A stretch of DNA of 13,814 nucleotides. It comes from Peptococcaceae bacterium UBA2264 (GTDB taxonomy: Bacteria; Bacillota; Desulfitobacteriia; Desulfitobacteriales; Desulfitobacteriaceae). Below are positions 1 to 7,937 of the stretch, piece after piece. Both the position numbers and the translations under genes were made by a program. The notes beneath the pieces were generated by a model, which worked only from the letters and a program-made list of their open reading frames with translations, made no database searches and was not told the DNA's origin. The DNA is taken from assembly GCA_002347475.1 (NCBI GenBank), contig DDXI01000041.1, positions 1 through 13,814 of the forward strand, read 5' to 3'. The number at the start of each line of letters is the position of its first letter. Positions within the stretch are counted from its first letter, which is position 1.

Positions 1-27
1 GACTTTTTCATTGTATCAATCATTGAG
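1..27 (+). repeat. Direct repeat, left copy
   Basis: Positions 1-24 are identical to 11846-11869, and the match continues to 27 with one mismatch at 25. The right copy lies beside the 3' end of ssrA. After position 27 the two copies diverge, so the left copy does not carry the ssrA end. The repeat may extend leftwards beyond the window. It could be an island boundary or a duplicated element end; the sequence does not decide. Confidence 0.75.
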
Positions 28-60
28 TACTAATTTGTCTAATGACTCAATCTTTAATAC
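13..60. repeat. Imperfect inverted repeat
   Basis: Arms at 13-28 and 45-60 pair at 13 of 16 positions, with the core ATTGAGT/ACTCAAT. The left arm overlaps the direct repeat at 1-27. There is no T-run typical of a terminator. Function unknown; it may be part of an element end. Confidence 0.4.
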
Positions 61-90
61 AATTTAACGATTATTCCGGGTTGCTTGTCA

Positions 91-120
91 GGGGTGTGCA
101 TTTTTCTGGAGGGGGGTGCA
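91..120 (+). repeat. G-rich motif shared with 11716-11745
   Basis: GGGGTGTGCATTTTTCTG followed by a G-run and TGCA. The reverse complement of 11716-11745 has the same layout: G-run, TGCATTTTT, CTG, G-run, TGCA. Repeated short units of this kind are seen at the ends of some insertion sequences (IS21-type elements have several end repeats), but no matching transposase is visible, so the family is not assigned. Confidence 0.45.
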
Positions 121-156
121 AATTCGCTTTTATTCCAGTATTTTAGGCATTTATCA

Positions 157-306
157 TTAGAATTGACTCTTATCATTTCTATTTAATAGCGGGCTAAAAG
201 CATTTTCAAAGGCGCTCAGATGACTCTCCGACCCGGCCTTCAATTGGGTAAATACGGTTTTCACATCCTCGGGCAAAGTGGCAATTTTTTTTGAAACTTG
301 CGAGGA
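157..306 (-). pseudogene. 3' remnant of a DUF2202 ferritin-like protein
   Basis: The minus strand reads about 49 codons ending at a TAA (157-159). The peptide contains LPEDVKTVFTQLKAGSESHL and then SAFENAF, which resembles the C-terminal helix of DUF2202 proteins, a ferritin-like family usually around 170-200 residues. Everything upstream is missing: a stop closes the frame at 307-309, next to a run of eight A/T bases where a frameshift could lie. It is a relic lying downstream of the permease and cannot make a working protein. The family call is by eye. Confidence 0.5.
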
Positions 307-327
307 TCAAATATACATTATCTGTCT

Positions 328-420
328 TTAGTATACGCATGTTGATGTTTTAAGCCAACCACTCAGCGAGTCGGTGCCAGTTTCGATAAATGCTTCGTCA
401 ACAGCCGTCTGGGGGGGCGC
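328..420 (-). pseudogene. Possible permease remnant (SLC13-like)
   Basis: An open minus-strand stretch of about 30 codons ends at TAA (328-330) and reads TAVDEAFIETGTDSLSGWL. This resembles the segment VSQAFETTGSAGLIAHLIL of the neighbouring SLC13 permease, sharing the AF-x2-TG pattern. It may be a scrap of a second, related permease or of a duplication. It is short and the similarity is limited, so the assignment is weak. Confidence 0.25.
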
Positions 421-464
421 TTGTTACCATAGTGAAAACAAAAACAACATCCACCTGTCTTATG

Positions 465-2244
465 TTATAAAGGCCAGGCCATGAGAATCAAGGGGGTCGC
501 GGACAGGATTACCAGCAGGGTGAGGGGGAGCCCGAGACGCCAGTAGTCACCAAATTTATATCCGCCGGGTCCCATAACCAAAAGATTGGACTGATGGCCG
601 ATAGGGGTCATGAAGGCACAGGAAGCTCCCACCGCGACCGCCATGAGGAAAGGATCGATGGAAACACCCAGGCCGACCGCGATTTTGACGGCGATGGGCG
701 CCATGATCAAGGTCGCGGCCGCATTGTTGACCACATTGGAAAGCAGCAGAGTTGCCCCCAGGAGGAGCATTAGTGTGCCCCAAGCGGGGGCCGACAAGGA
801 TACCGCCCAGGATGAGATGGGCGATCAGTCCCGCACTGCCCGTGGTTTCAAAGGCCTGGCTGACCGGAATGAGGGCTCCCAGCAGAATGATGATGGGCCA
901 TTCGATGCTTTCATAAGCTTCCTGGAGGGATAGCAGCCGAGTAGCCACCATGGCCACCGCGCCCGCTGTGAAAGCGATTTGCACCGGCACAATCTCCAGG
1001 GCTGATAAGGCCAAGGCGGCTGTAAAAATCCCCATGCCTAGCAGCAGCTGGCGCCTTTTACCGATGCGGAGGTCTCTTGCAGCCAGGGGTAGACAACCTA
1101 AAATAAGCAGCACTTCCTCGAGGTTGGCCGTTGCCCCTTGCAGCAGGAGTACGTCACTGGGGCGGATGCGGACTTGATTTGGGTTCTGGCTGAGGCGGCT
1201 TCCTTCCCTGGCGATGCCCAACAGATTTACTCCGAACTGACCCCTGAGACGGATGGAAGAAGCCGTTTCACCTACCAGCTTGGAATTGACGTTCACGGTA
1301 GCTTCGATCACGCTGATCTGGTCGGAACTCAGATTCGTCTTGCTCAGTTTATCCGCTTCGGCCAATTTAAAATTGAAGTGATCGATGATTTCCTGCAGAT
1401 GAGCGGGTTCTCCTTCTACAATAATGGTGTCGCCGGGATGAAGAGCATTGTCGGGAGAAGGAGCTGGATAAATTTTACCCTCCTGCACATGAGTGATTAC
1501 GGCCACATTCCCTGCGCTCACCTTATCGATTTGTCCCAGAGTCTGGTTCTCGATCCTGGAAGTCTCGAGCACCTGTAAAGCGGTGATGTAATCGACGCTT
1601 TGAAAGAGTTCGTCCTGCGATAGGCCTGGTTGGCGCTGCGGAATTAAGCGCCAGCCATACAGGAGAATAAAGAGGAGGCCGACCAAGGCGACCCCGCCCC
1701 CGGCCCAGGCAAAATCGAACATTTGGAACGGTGCGACCTGTAACGTTTCCGATCGATAGCTGGAGATGATGATATTGGGCGGAGTCCCTACCAGGGTCAT
1801 CAGGCCACCCAGCAGCGATCCGAAGGCCAAGGGCATGAGATACAGCGAAGGCGACCGGGCACTCTTCTGGGCGATGCGTATCGCCACCGGCATGAATAAG
1901 GCCAGGGCGGCAATATTATTCATAAAAGCGGAGCATAAAATAACGGCGCTGAGCAACACCAGCAGTTGTAACGGGTAGCGCCCCCCCACCTTGAACATCA
2001 AGCCAGCGATGAAATTAACAATGCCGGAGTTTATCAAACCCTTGCTCACCACCAGAATAGCCGCCACTGTGATTACGGCCGGATGCCCGAAGCCGGCAAA
2101 GGCCTCGCCGAGCGGCACCAGACCCAGGATAGCGGCAGTGAGCAGGGCTGCCAGGCTGACCAGATCATAGCGCCATTTACCCCATATGAAGAGCAACAAC
2201 ATGAAGATTAGTATACTCATGATGATCAACTGATCAGGATTCAT
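465..2244 (-). pseudogene. SLC13/DASS-type permease with RCK_C domains, frameshifted
   Basis: An integral membrane transporter of the SLC13 (divalent anion:Na+ symporter) superfamily. Hydrophobic segments fill residues ~5-190, two soluble TrkA-C/RCK_C-like modules follow at ~215-385, and a second membrane half completes it. Signature NN motifs occur in both halves (SAFMNNIAALALFMP and SNVVNNAAATLIMAP), as expected for this fold. The substrate cannot be told; sulfate, dicarboxylates and other anions occur in the family. ATG at 2244 has an AGGTGG site at 2248-2253. After about residue 482 the reading frame breaks: the remaining ~110 residues continue in another frame (465-797). Dropping one base of the G5 run at 786-790 joins the halves as GILVGPAWGTLMLLL, so one base is extra. 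It could be a recent mutation, a phase-variable tract or a read error. The gene is more GC-rich than the middle of the window. Confidence 0.8.
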
Positions 2245-2323
2245 AATCCACCTCGTCTGGTTGGGTTTTTAGTGAGATCCCAAGTAAGCGCGCATTAATA
2301 AGAATCCCAAAGTTAACGAGCAC

Positions 2324-3472
2324 CTATCTATATATAGCAGCAGCTCCAGTCGCACCCGGCATTCTCTCTTTCGGCAGCACAACCACTTCACCTTTATTTT
2401 TCAGTACTATTTCGGCTATGTCATCCAGAACATCAGCATAAATCGGCTCGCTTAATTCCCCAAATAATTCGATTTTTCCCGTGCTTATATCGATCTCGCC
2501 CGCTACTACCCTGTCAGCTTCGATAAGAACAGTTTTCACTCTGTTTTCGATAGCAGCTTGGGCGATCTGTTCCAAGTCATCCGAACCATATGATTTGGCT
2601 TTGGACTCTTCAAATGAATCGACCAGTTCTTTTGTTTTGGCTAGATATACAGGTTCTATCAACTCCCACGCCTTCGCTTTTAACTGCTCCTCTTCAATGG
2701 ACTCTGGAGAAAGTTTAATACTCGCTTCCATTAAATAAGAATTGCGGGAAAGCTTCTTGAATATGCTCGAATTCTCGGCCGTGGCTACTAAAATCAACGG
2801 CAATTTTGATTTTTTCGAATAATTCTCGAAAACAAATCTGTCCACGTATTTGAAGTACTTCTCTGCATCTGTATCTGCATCATCCTTTTTACCGCCCTGG
2901 CCGTGGAACATAGTGAGCCCGCCTTCCCCTCCAGTTGACCAATGGCTTAGATGGGGTTCGGTGTGTTCATCTCCCAAGACTTCCTCCATGGTTAGAGGTT
3001 TTTCGGGATCCAATTCAATTTGCTCAATTCCATATCTATTGCCTTCATAAAGGGTAAATTTATTGCGACTTAGGCCCAACAGTTGATAATTATCTCCTGA
3101 TTGGAAATTCCTCAGCAGCGGTTTAATATGCAAGCTATCTGCTATTATTAACAGATCTTCTACCGGTCTTTGCAGCCTATATACAATACAATTATGTTGG
3201 CTGGCTAAAATAACCAGACCATCCAGGGTTCTATACCAAAATGCCTGGTCTTTTCCTATTTGGTAAAAAGGGTCCATTATGGTATTCATTATATTTCGGG
3301 CACATATTTTTTTGAGACTATTTTCCATTGTTCGCAGCGAATTTCTGAATTTGATTCGATCTTGCTTGTTTTCTGGTGAATGCCGGTGGGTGGCTTGATA
3401 AAGCGATACAAAGGGACCAACACTCTCAAATATTATTGGGTCCGGAAACACGTCAACAATTCTGTATAACAT
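2324..3472 (-). CDS. Bacterial eRF1-like protein, baeRF family 3
   Basis: A 382-residue soluble protein. The start FVSLYQATHR followed by a basic, Q/D/R-rich helix (residues ~21-55) and the end VVVLPKERMPGATGAAAIYR match the baeRF family 3 group, bacterial relatives of archaeo-eukaryotic release factor 1. The middle domain has a long glycine-rich loop with HGQGG at residues 190-194, followed by an acidic/basic helix (DADTDAEKYFKYVDRF). In eRF1 the equivalent loop carries GGQ, which triggers peptidyl-tRNA hydrolysis. The last ~110 residues form an L7Ae-like third domain. The family is thought to act on ribosomes or stalled peptidyl-tRNA, but its bacterial role is unproven. ATG at 3472 has a strong GAGGGGGG site about 7 nt upstream and a good promoter at 3496-3524. 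It ends 80 nt before the permease start; no close functional link to the permease is apparent. Confidence 0.8.
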   Translation of the reverse strand: MLYRIVDVFPDPIIFESVGPFVSLYQATHRHSPENKQDRIKFRNSLRTMENSLKKICARNIMNTIMDPFYQIGKDQAFWYRTLDGLVILASQHNCIVYRLQRPVEDLLIIADSLHIKPLLRNFQSGDNYQLLGLSRNKFTLYEGNRYGIEQIELDPEKPLTMEEVLGDEHTEPHLSHWSTGGEGGLTMFHGQGGKKDDADTDAEKYFKYVDRFVFENYSKKSKLPLILVATAENSSIFKKLSRNSYLMEASIKLSPESIEEEQLKAKAWELIEPVYLAKTKELVDSFEESKAKSYGSDDLEQIAQAAIENRVKTVLIEADRVVAGEIDISTGKIELFGELSEPIYADVLDDIAEIVLKNKGEVVVLPKERMPGATGAAAIYR

Positions 3473-3495
3473 TAATATCCCCCCCTCTAATTTTT

Positions 3496-3524
3496 ATTTT
3501 ACCTTAAAGCGACCCTCTTTACAA
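3496..3524 (-). promoter_or_regulatory. Sigma-70-type promoter of the baeRF gene
   Basis: On the minus strand, TTGTAA (3519-3524) and TAAAAT (3496-3501) are separated by exactly 17 nt. The -10 box lies 23 nt before the ATG at 3472, giving a short leader that contains the ribosome binding site. Confidence 0.6.
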
Positions 3525-4267
3525 AAAGGGACATGTGCTCTGCCCCCTAATATTGGTTGCCGATAGTTAAAACTGCAAATTAGAAACCAAGAGTTAGCGT
3601 ATATTGTCGAGAAGCATATCCTCACACTAGTTCATAAGAACAATATTTTATGTTTAATGCTTGTACAAACAGAAAGATGATCTCTAACATCCCATCCACG
3701 CTTATCTCAATATGATCCAAGAAAAAACGCTCCTTTACCGTCAGGTAAAGTGAGCGTCGACAGTATTCAAAGAAAAAGTAAAAGATAAGGTTAAAAAACT
3801 CAATGATAAAACATGAACTTAATTTAGTCTTATCTTCAATAATTGTGCCAGTTTCTCATTGTTAGTATTTAAAGTACGTATTGCTCCTTAAAAAAGTAGT
3901 CCACTCTGAATGAGAAAATCATTATAAAATTAAATGCAGTATATTTAGAAGCGACAGGTGGTTGTTATAGTCGGTTACCGTTTTTTGTACATTAATTACA
4001 ATCCCTTGTTGTTGCAAGGGCTGCTTTGCTCAGTCATGCGTTTAACCCTGCCCCTGCGCAGAAACTATGTACTACGCGATTTAAACAGACAGCAATGCGT
4101 GGTTCTATTACGGCTAGTGGCTATAATAACGCTAGTAAAGAAGCCATAAGCCACTGATTCTTCGCCATTATGCATGAACTAACTTTCAAATTGGTACCCG
4201 AATGGTGGCAGGTCAGTTTGCACAAAGGACCTCGACCTATTTATGCTCCGAAACCTTCGTGACAAAC
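3525..4267. other. Long AT-rich stretch without a convincing gene
   Basis: No protein-like reading frame with a ribosome binding site was found on either strand. The short open frame at 3958-4149 (plus) has no recognisable sequence or good start site. The stretch contains a minus-strand terminator (3722-3757) and a small hairpin near 3993-4010 (CCCTTG/CAAGGG). It probably represents decayed sequence plus the downstream region of the miniprotein gene at 4268-4360. Confidence 0.5.
3722..3757 (-). terminator. Rho-independent terminator (minus strand)
   Basis: Arms ACGCTC-CTTTACC (3727-3739) and GGTAAAG-T-GAGCGT (3744-3757) pair over 13 bp with one bulged T. On the minus strand the stem is followed at once by TTTTTT (3722-3727). 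The nearest minus-strand gene upstream is the 30-residue ORF over 500 nt away, so the terminator looks orphaned. Confidence 0.75.
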
Positions 4268-4360
4268 TTATTTTCTTCTATTCCGATAATAACCAAACCC
4301 GCCACCACCAAAGACCAAAATTAGTACAACGATAATAATTATGAGTGTGGTAGTATCCAT
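4268..4360 (-). CDS. 30-residue single-pass membrane miniprotein
   Basis: A tiny ORF begins at ATG 4358-4360, 8 nt after a near-perfect AAAGGAGGAG site (4369-4378), and ends with TAA at 4268-4270. The peptide has a short polar start (MDTTT), one strongly hydrophobic segment (LIIIIVVLILVF, residues 6-17), a glycine run (GGGG, 18-21), and a basic tail (YYRNRRK). A tail rich in R and K suggests the C-terminus stays in the cytoplasm. Similar G-rich one-helix miniproteins are annotated as hypothetical in many bacteria; no function is known to me. A promoter lies at 4539-4567, giving a leader of roughly 170 nt. The longer frame at 4278-4481 on the same strand is a less likely product because it lacks a ribosome site and reads W/Y/H-rich. 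Confidence 0.65.
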   Translation of the reverse strand: MDTTTLIIIIVVLILVFGGGGFGYYRNRRK

Positions 4361-4771
4361 TTAACTTTCTCCTCCTTTCATCGATAGAATATTTTTCATG
4401 TCCATGATGTTTCCAAGGTGTATAGTTTACTTTTAATTGTTTGATGTAGAATTTATGCCTTATTCCTTGGTTCCACATCAAATTTAAATTGCCTTCATTT
4501 ACGGTTAACTTATAAAGAATTTAGGTAATCTCCCTTATATTATACAACTTTAATTTTTTTTGGGCAATTAGAATTTCAAGTAGTCCGGAACTCAATTTTT
4601 CAAGCACCCCGTTACCATTACTGGGATTTCATAGTTGAGTGCGTCAGCCTGTACTTTGGCCTTTAAAAACTAATAAATGACTGTGATATACAAGCCTGAC
4701 TATGATCGCACTTGTCAGTTTTTCATAGTAAAAAATACCGTTCCATTTGCTGAATTCGAGATTTGTTGTGA
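4361..4771. other. Leader and intergenic stretch
   Basis: Apart from the ribosome site and promoter of the miniprotein, nothing recognisable was found. Overlapping open frames at 4644-4832 (minus) and 4677-4967 (plus) have no good start sites and no family resemblance. Confidence 0.4.
4539..4567 (-). promoter_or_regulatory. Sigma-70-type promoter upstream of the miniprotein
   Basis: On the minus strand TTGCCC (4562-4567) and a perfect TATAAT (4539-4544) are 17 nt apart, with an A-rich spacer. It points towards the 30-residue ORF at 4268-4360. Confidence 0.6.
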
Positions 4772-4897
4772 TTATCGCGCTCCTCCTTTCATAACAATAG
4801 ACTCTCGGCATTCGCCGAGGCAGTTGGGACAAGGGTTTCCCTGCACCAACCTTAGAGCATTCCTCCTACTTTTGTGGGAGGAATTTTGCTTTTTCAT
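4772..4897 (-). CDS. Possible 41-residue protein with CPNCLGEC motif
   Basis: ATG at 4895-4897, TAA at 4772-4774. The N-terminal half is basic (MKKQNSSHKSRRNALR) and the second half holds a cysteine cluster, CPNCLGEC, of the kind that can bind metal. The frame can extend upstream to 4987, but neither start has a ribosome site. It overlaps a plus-strand terminator and another hairpin (CTCGGC/GCCGAG, 4804-4819). I do not recognise it; it may not be a real gene. Confidence 0.25.
   Translation of the reverse strand: MKKQNSSHKSRRNALRLVQGNPCPNCLGECRESIVMKGGAR
4859..4895 (+). terminator. Possible plus-strand terminator
   Basis: ATTCCTCC (4859-4866) pairs with GGAGGAAT (4877-4884), followed by TTTGCTTTTT. 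It lies ~150 nt before the transposase, where it could shield the element from outside transcription, as is common at IS ends. No plus-strand gene is seen upstream. Confidence 0.45.
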
Positions 4898-5039
4898 CAC
4901 GTTCAATTGGAAATTCATCCACAAAATAAAGTTTCTAAATGTCCCGAAAACGCCTGAAATCACTTGACTTTTCAAAATCGTCCCCATAATTCACGTGACG
5001 AGGTTTTTACCTTTGATTACGAACTTTGGGGTGATTTTT

Positions 5040-6510
5040 TTGAAACCTACACTGATTCCTCACTCATCTTATCAGGATTCCGTTCTCCTTCGTCTCCGCG
5101 AGCATTATTCCGGCCAAATCTTCACTATTCCTGACAAAGACTGGCCTCTGATCGCAAAATTCTGGATGACTGATTTGTCTGCCATTACCACTCTACTTCG
5201 GGATAGCTATGCTGCCAAAGGACCTAAACCTCGTGATCCTGCCTCCATGCTTCGTTCTTATCTGCTATTTCTGATGACAAATCCAGAAATTGGCCTGACC
5301 GAGTGGATTAATGAGATGCAGCGTGTTCCTTACTATGCTATCCTTAGTGGCTTCGAACCGGGTGATTTCCCTGGGGTTGGTACCTTCTATGATTTCTTCA
5401 AACGACTTTGGGCTGCCGTGGGTAACCACCTCAAACCTAAAGTGCTGATGAAGCGTAAGAAAAAACCTAAGAAGGGCAAAAAAGGTGAAAAAGCTCCCTC
5501 CACCACGCCGGGGAAGGTTAAACGTCTGGTTGAATGGATGATCCGTCACTCCAACAAGAAAACCGATTTGCCAAACGATCGGCTGTTCCACTTCTTTCAG
5601 TCTCAATTTCTTGCTGTTTCTGCGAATCTGGGCCTTCTGGGAAATTTGAAGGCTCTTACGGTGGCTGGGATGGTACTCCCATCGTCACTTCTGCTCTGAT
5701 CCGTAGTAAATCTACTTGTAATTGTCGTGCCCAAGGCCTTGCTGATTGCAACCATCCTCGTATCTATTCCCAACCTGACTGCAACTCAGGCTGGGACAGC
5801 TCAAGAGAGAAGTGCTTTAACGGCTACCATCTCTACATGCTTTCCGCTTCTGACAGCTATTACGATTTGCCACTATACCCTAGACTGCAACCTGCCTCTC
5901 GACATGATGCGCTTAGTTTGGTGGTAAGTTCGGTTGAATTCAAGCAACTTTTTACCTTGGGCACTGTTCAAAAAATGTTGTTAGATGCTGCTCATGATGC
6001 CGAAGCCATTTATCTTTTATTAGATCACCAGAGCACTGAGCCTTTTATTGATCTAAACAACCGAAGTAAGAAGAACACGAAAACCGGAGTAGATATCCAG
6101 ATTTCACCCGCGGGGGTTCCGATTTGCCCTGCTGGCTTAAAAATGAAACCGAATGGCCGTGACAACTTCCAAAATCGTCAAAAATGGCGCTGTGCTCTGG
6201 CCTGTCGTCATGAAAATTCCTGCAAAACCCCTTGTTCTACCGCAAAATACGGTCGGACTTACCACACTCACTCCAAGGACAACTTACGTCTCTTCCCTAA
6301 GACACTGCGTGATTCAGATAAATGGAAGTTGATTTACAAACGCCGCTCTTCCATTGAACGCTCGAACAAACGTGAAAAGATCGACTACCAGTTGGAAGCT
6401 GGACGGCATCGCTCTACAAAATTGTGGTGTCAGACTCTACGGTATTATGATGTGTCAACACATGGATTCATCCTGTTTCACAGTTCTCGCAATAGTTTAT
6501 CTTGGGGTGG
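5040..6510 (+). pseudogene. DDE transposase with two frameshifts (IS4/IS1182-like)
   Basis: The N-terminal part (5040-~5666) has the DUF772-like helical domain expected in IS5/IS1182-type transposases (RDPASMLRSYLLFLM; GVGTFYDFFKRLW), then a lysine-rich linker (KRKKKPKKGKKGEK). The catalytic domain continues in another frame from GDGTPIVTSALIRS, which holds the likely first Asp; a second Asp lies in LLLDAAHDAEAIY and the Glu in RRSSIERSNKREKIDY. The first break is at the GGG run 5667-5669, where one more G would restore the frame. The second is near 6425-6431, after which RLYGIMMCQHMD reads in a third frame. The element cannot make an intact enzyme. Start TTG 5040 is tentative; GTG 5031 and GTG 4995 are also in frame. 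No clear terminal inverted repeats were found. The precise IS family needs a database search. Confidence 0.75.
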
Positions 6511-6681
6511 ATAATAGATTATTTGATACCACCCATAAGTGCTACCGATGTATTACTCAATAGTCTGAGTGAAATTCTCACTCGTGTTAAGGATTTTCAG
6601 TACGTCCTCTTTGATAGTTGGTTTAGTTGGCCAAAGGTAATTAAAGGCGTCAAAGCTATGCGGGAGAGAATGGGAGAGTAG
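6511..6681 (+). pseudogene. Internal fragment of an IS4-type transposase
   Basis: An open stretch of 56 codons ends at TAG (6679-6681). It contains YVLFDSWFSWPKVIKGVKAM, matching the FDSWFS...I block around the second catalytic Asp of IS4-family transposases. Both ends of the protein are missing. It abuts the end of the first transposase and is followed by the response regulator relic, suggesting nested insertions or deletions. Confidence 0.6.
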
Positions 6682-6725
6682 GGTTAATCCAAATGATTTT
6701 TAAAGCACTGGAAATAAGAAAGCGT

Positions 6726-6770
6726 AAGAGCAAGTAGCCCACCCCTAACCCGGGAGCTTCTTGCTCTTTT
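6726..6770 (+). terminator. Hairpin with short T-run
   Basis: AAGAGCAAG (6726-6734) pairs with CTTGCTCTT (6760-6768) and is followed by TT; inner AGC/GCT and CCC/GGG blocks can extend the stem. It sits in the broken part of the response regulator frame and may be an element-borne terminator. Confidence 0.4.
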
Positions 6771-6814
6771 CCATCTGTGGTCTTCAAAAAAGTAGGTAAT
6801 GCAAAATAATGTAT

Positions 6815-6892
6815 ACCCACATAGCTAAGTTCAAGTTCAACAAATCGGGCAATCTTTTTCTCATCTTCGATAATCAGTATTTTCGATTTCAT
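6815..6892 (-). pseudogene. 5' remnant of an OmpR-type response regulator
   Basis: ATG at 6892 begins KILIIEDEKKIARFVELEL, the first strand and helix of a two-component receiver domain, with the acidic pair E-D that helps bind Mg2+. After about 26 residues (…SYVG) the similarity stops and the frame runs on as unrelated sequence to 6656. The phosphorylated Asp, the rest of the receiver and the DNA-binding domain are gone. A transposase fragment on the other strand begins right after, so an insertion or deletion probably removed the rest. Confidence 0.6.
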
Positions 6893-7272
6893 TGAAAGTC
6901 TCGCCGTTTCAAATAGGTTTTCTCATTTCTTGCCATAATAAACCAAAAGTAATCATTAGTTTGTGTCTTATTTTTGAAAAAAAAGTGTCTTGACAATGGG
7001 ATCAACCTTGATATATTGTGATACTAATGAGATGGAAAAAAGCAACTTCCTATCCTGCAAATTCTATCCTAATAGTAAAAGCCAACTAAACACTTTAGAT
7101 TTCCGCATGCCAAAGAAACTCAGTTTTCAGTTTATTGTAAAAACTAAGGGGAAGTTGTCCAAGGCGTAACCTCGAACCATTCTGCTTCGGGTATTCAAGC
7201 TTTGCTTTCTTCATAAGGGTGGGACTGTCTTAGTTTTCAACAATCAAATTTAAAATTTGGGAGGAACGAAAC
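6893..7272. other. Intergenic region upstream of the cupin gene
   Basis: It carries the former start region of the response regulator (left) and the promoter and leader of the cupin gene (right). A minus-strand open frame of about 39 codons near 7105-7221 has no ribosome site and no recognisable sequence. Nothing else was found. Confidence 0.4.
6990..7017 (+). promoter_or_regulatory. Sigma-70-type promoter, probably for the cupin gene
   Basis: A perfect TTGACA (6990-6995) is followed after 16 nt by TATATT (7012-7017). The cupin ATG is 256 nt downstream, so the transcript would have a long leader, or another unseen promoter serves the gene. Confidence 0.5.
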
Positions 7273-7653
7273 ATGGGATTTCTTAGTAACTCACAACTTA
7301 AACAATTTAGTTGCGGAGATCTTATTCCTGGTAGTACTGGAATGCTCGCCCTTGCCTTTGGTCCAGGTAGTGATGAGCTGAGCGGAGCTCCTGCCGCTAA
7401 TGTAGGATATCCGTTTTGGTTTGGTTGGTATGGTTGCAATAGCGGCGAGGAATTAAAACGTTTTCAGAATTCGGAAACTCATGTCGCGTATTATGTTACT
7501 AAGGGTAAGTTTAAAATCCTGAGCGAAGGGCAAGTGAAGGAGGTTGGCCTCGGAGATTGGATTGGGTTTCCACCGCAGACTGAGTTCGAAGTTCAAGCTT
7601 TGGAAGATGGCTCGGAACTCCTTTGGGTATATGTACCACCTAAATTAGGCTAA
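7273..7653 (+). CDS. Small single-domain cupin protein
   Basis: A 126-residue soluble protein with a beta-rich central part. ETHVAYYVTKGKFKIL (about residues 68-83) followed by VGLGDWIGFPP (about 91-101) is the typical cupin pattern: histidine-containing strand, G-x-F/K-x-I/L strand, then the G-D-x2-x-x-P turn of motif 1. One His is seen in motif 1 and few others follow, so metal binding is uncertain. Motif 2 is weak (ELLWVYVPPKLG at the end). The ribosome site GGGAGGA lies about 8 nt before ATG 7273. The gene stands alone, converges on larC, and ends before a shared terminator at 7834-7880. Such proteins may bind small molecules or act as isomerases; the substrate cannot be inferred. Confidence 0.65.
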   Translation: MGFLSNSQLKQFSCGDLIPGSTGMLALAFGPGSDELSGAPAANVGYPFWFGWYGCNSGEELKRFQNSETHVAYYVTKGKFKILSEGQVKEVGLGDWIGFPPQTEFEVQALEDGSELLWVYVPPKLG

Positions 7654-7833
7654 TACTCTGCTGACGAACTGAAAGTTGGAGCGGATGGAGCTTGAAAGCT
7701 AGACGTTCTCCCTTCCCTGTGAAGAAGCAATATACTACAATACCAGCCTTTTCCGAGAGATTGAGGAGATAAATTGGATTTGTATTGCACCTTATAACAA
7801 GCATTTTTGCGGTGGTTTTTCGTTGTTAAAATT

Positions 7834-7880
7834 AAAGGGATAGCTGCACTTGAACTTTCAAGTGCAGCTGTCCCTTTTTT
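7834..7880. terminator. Strong bidirectional terminator between cupin and larC
   Basis: AAAGGGATAGCTGCACTTGA pairs with TCAAGTGCAGCTGTCCCTTT, about 19 bp with one mismatch and a 4-nt loop, followed by TTTTTT on the plus strand (7875-7880). On the minus strand the stem is followed by AATTTT. It lies between convergent genes. The 180 nt before it hold an open stretch without a start codon (around 7717-7842) that I cannot assign. Confidence 0.85.
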
Positions 7881-7937
7881 ACCCTAGTTTGGGACAACTT
7901 CTAATTTACTGTTATTCTGGTCAGACCGGATTTTTAA

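Noticed and set aside
610..1978. Several plus-strand open frames of 70-146 codons opposite the permease.
   Set aside because: They are shadows of a GC-rich gene: no ribosome sites, no family resemblance, and the minus frame has clear transporter motifs.
4278..4481. 67-codon minus-strand frame rich in Trp, Tyr and His.
   Set aside because: No ribosome site at its start, and the overlapping 30-codon frame has a near-perfect one and a sensible membrane segment.
5660..5675. Programmed frameshift in the transposase, as used by some IS families.
   Set aside because: There is no slippery A-run; the site is a plain GGG lacking one base, and a second break lies downstream.
7105..7221. 39-codon minus-strand frame upstream of the cupin gene.
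   Set aside because: No ribosome site, no recognisable family, and it overlaps the expected cupin leader.
7881..7937. Programmed frameshift extending LarC1 into LarC2.
   Set aside because: All frames close within a few codons and a terminator follows; no LarC2 sequence is present.
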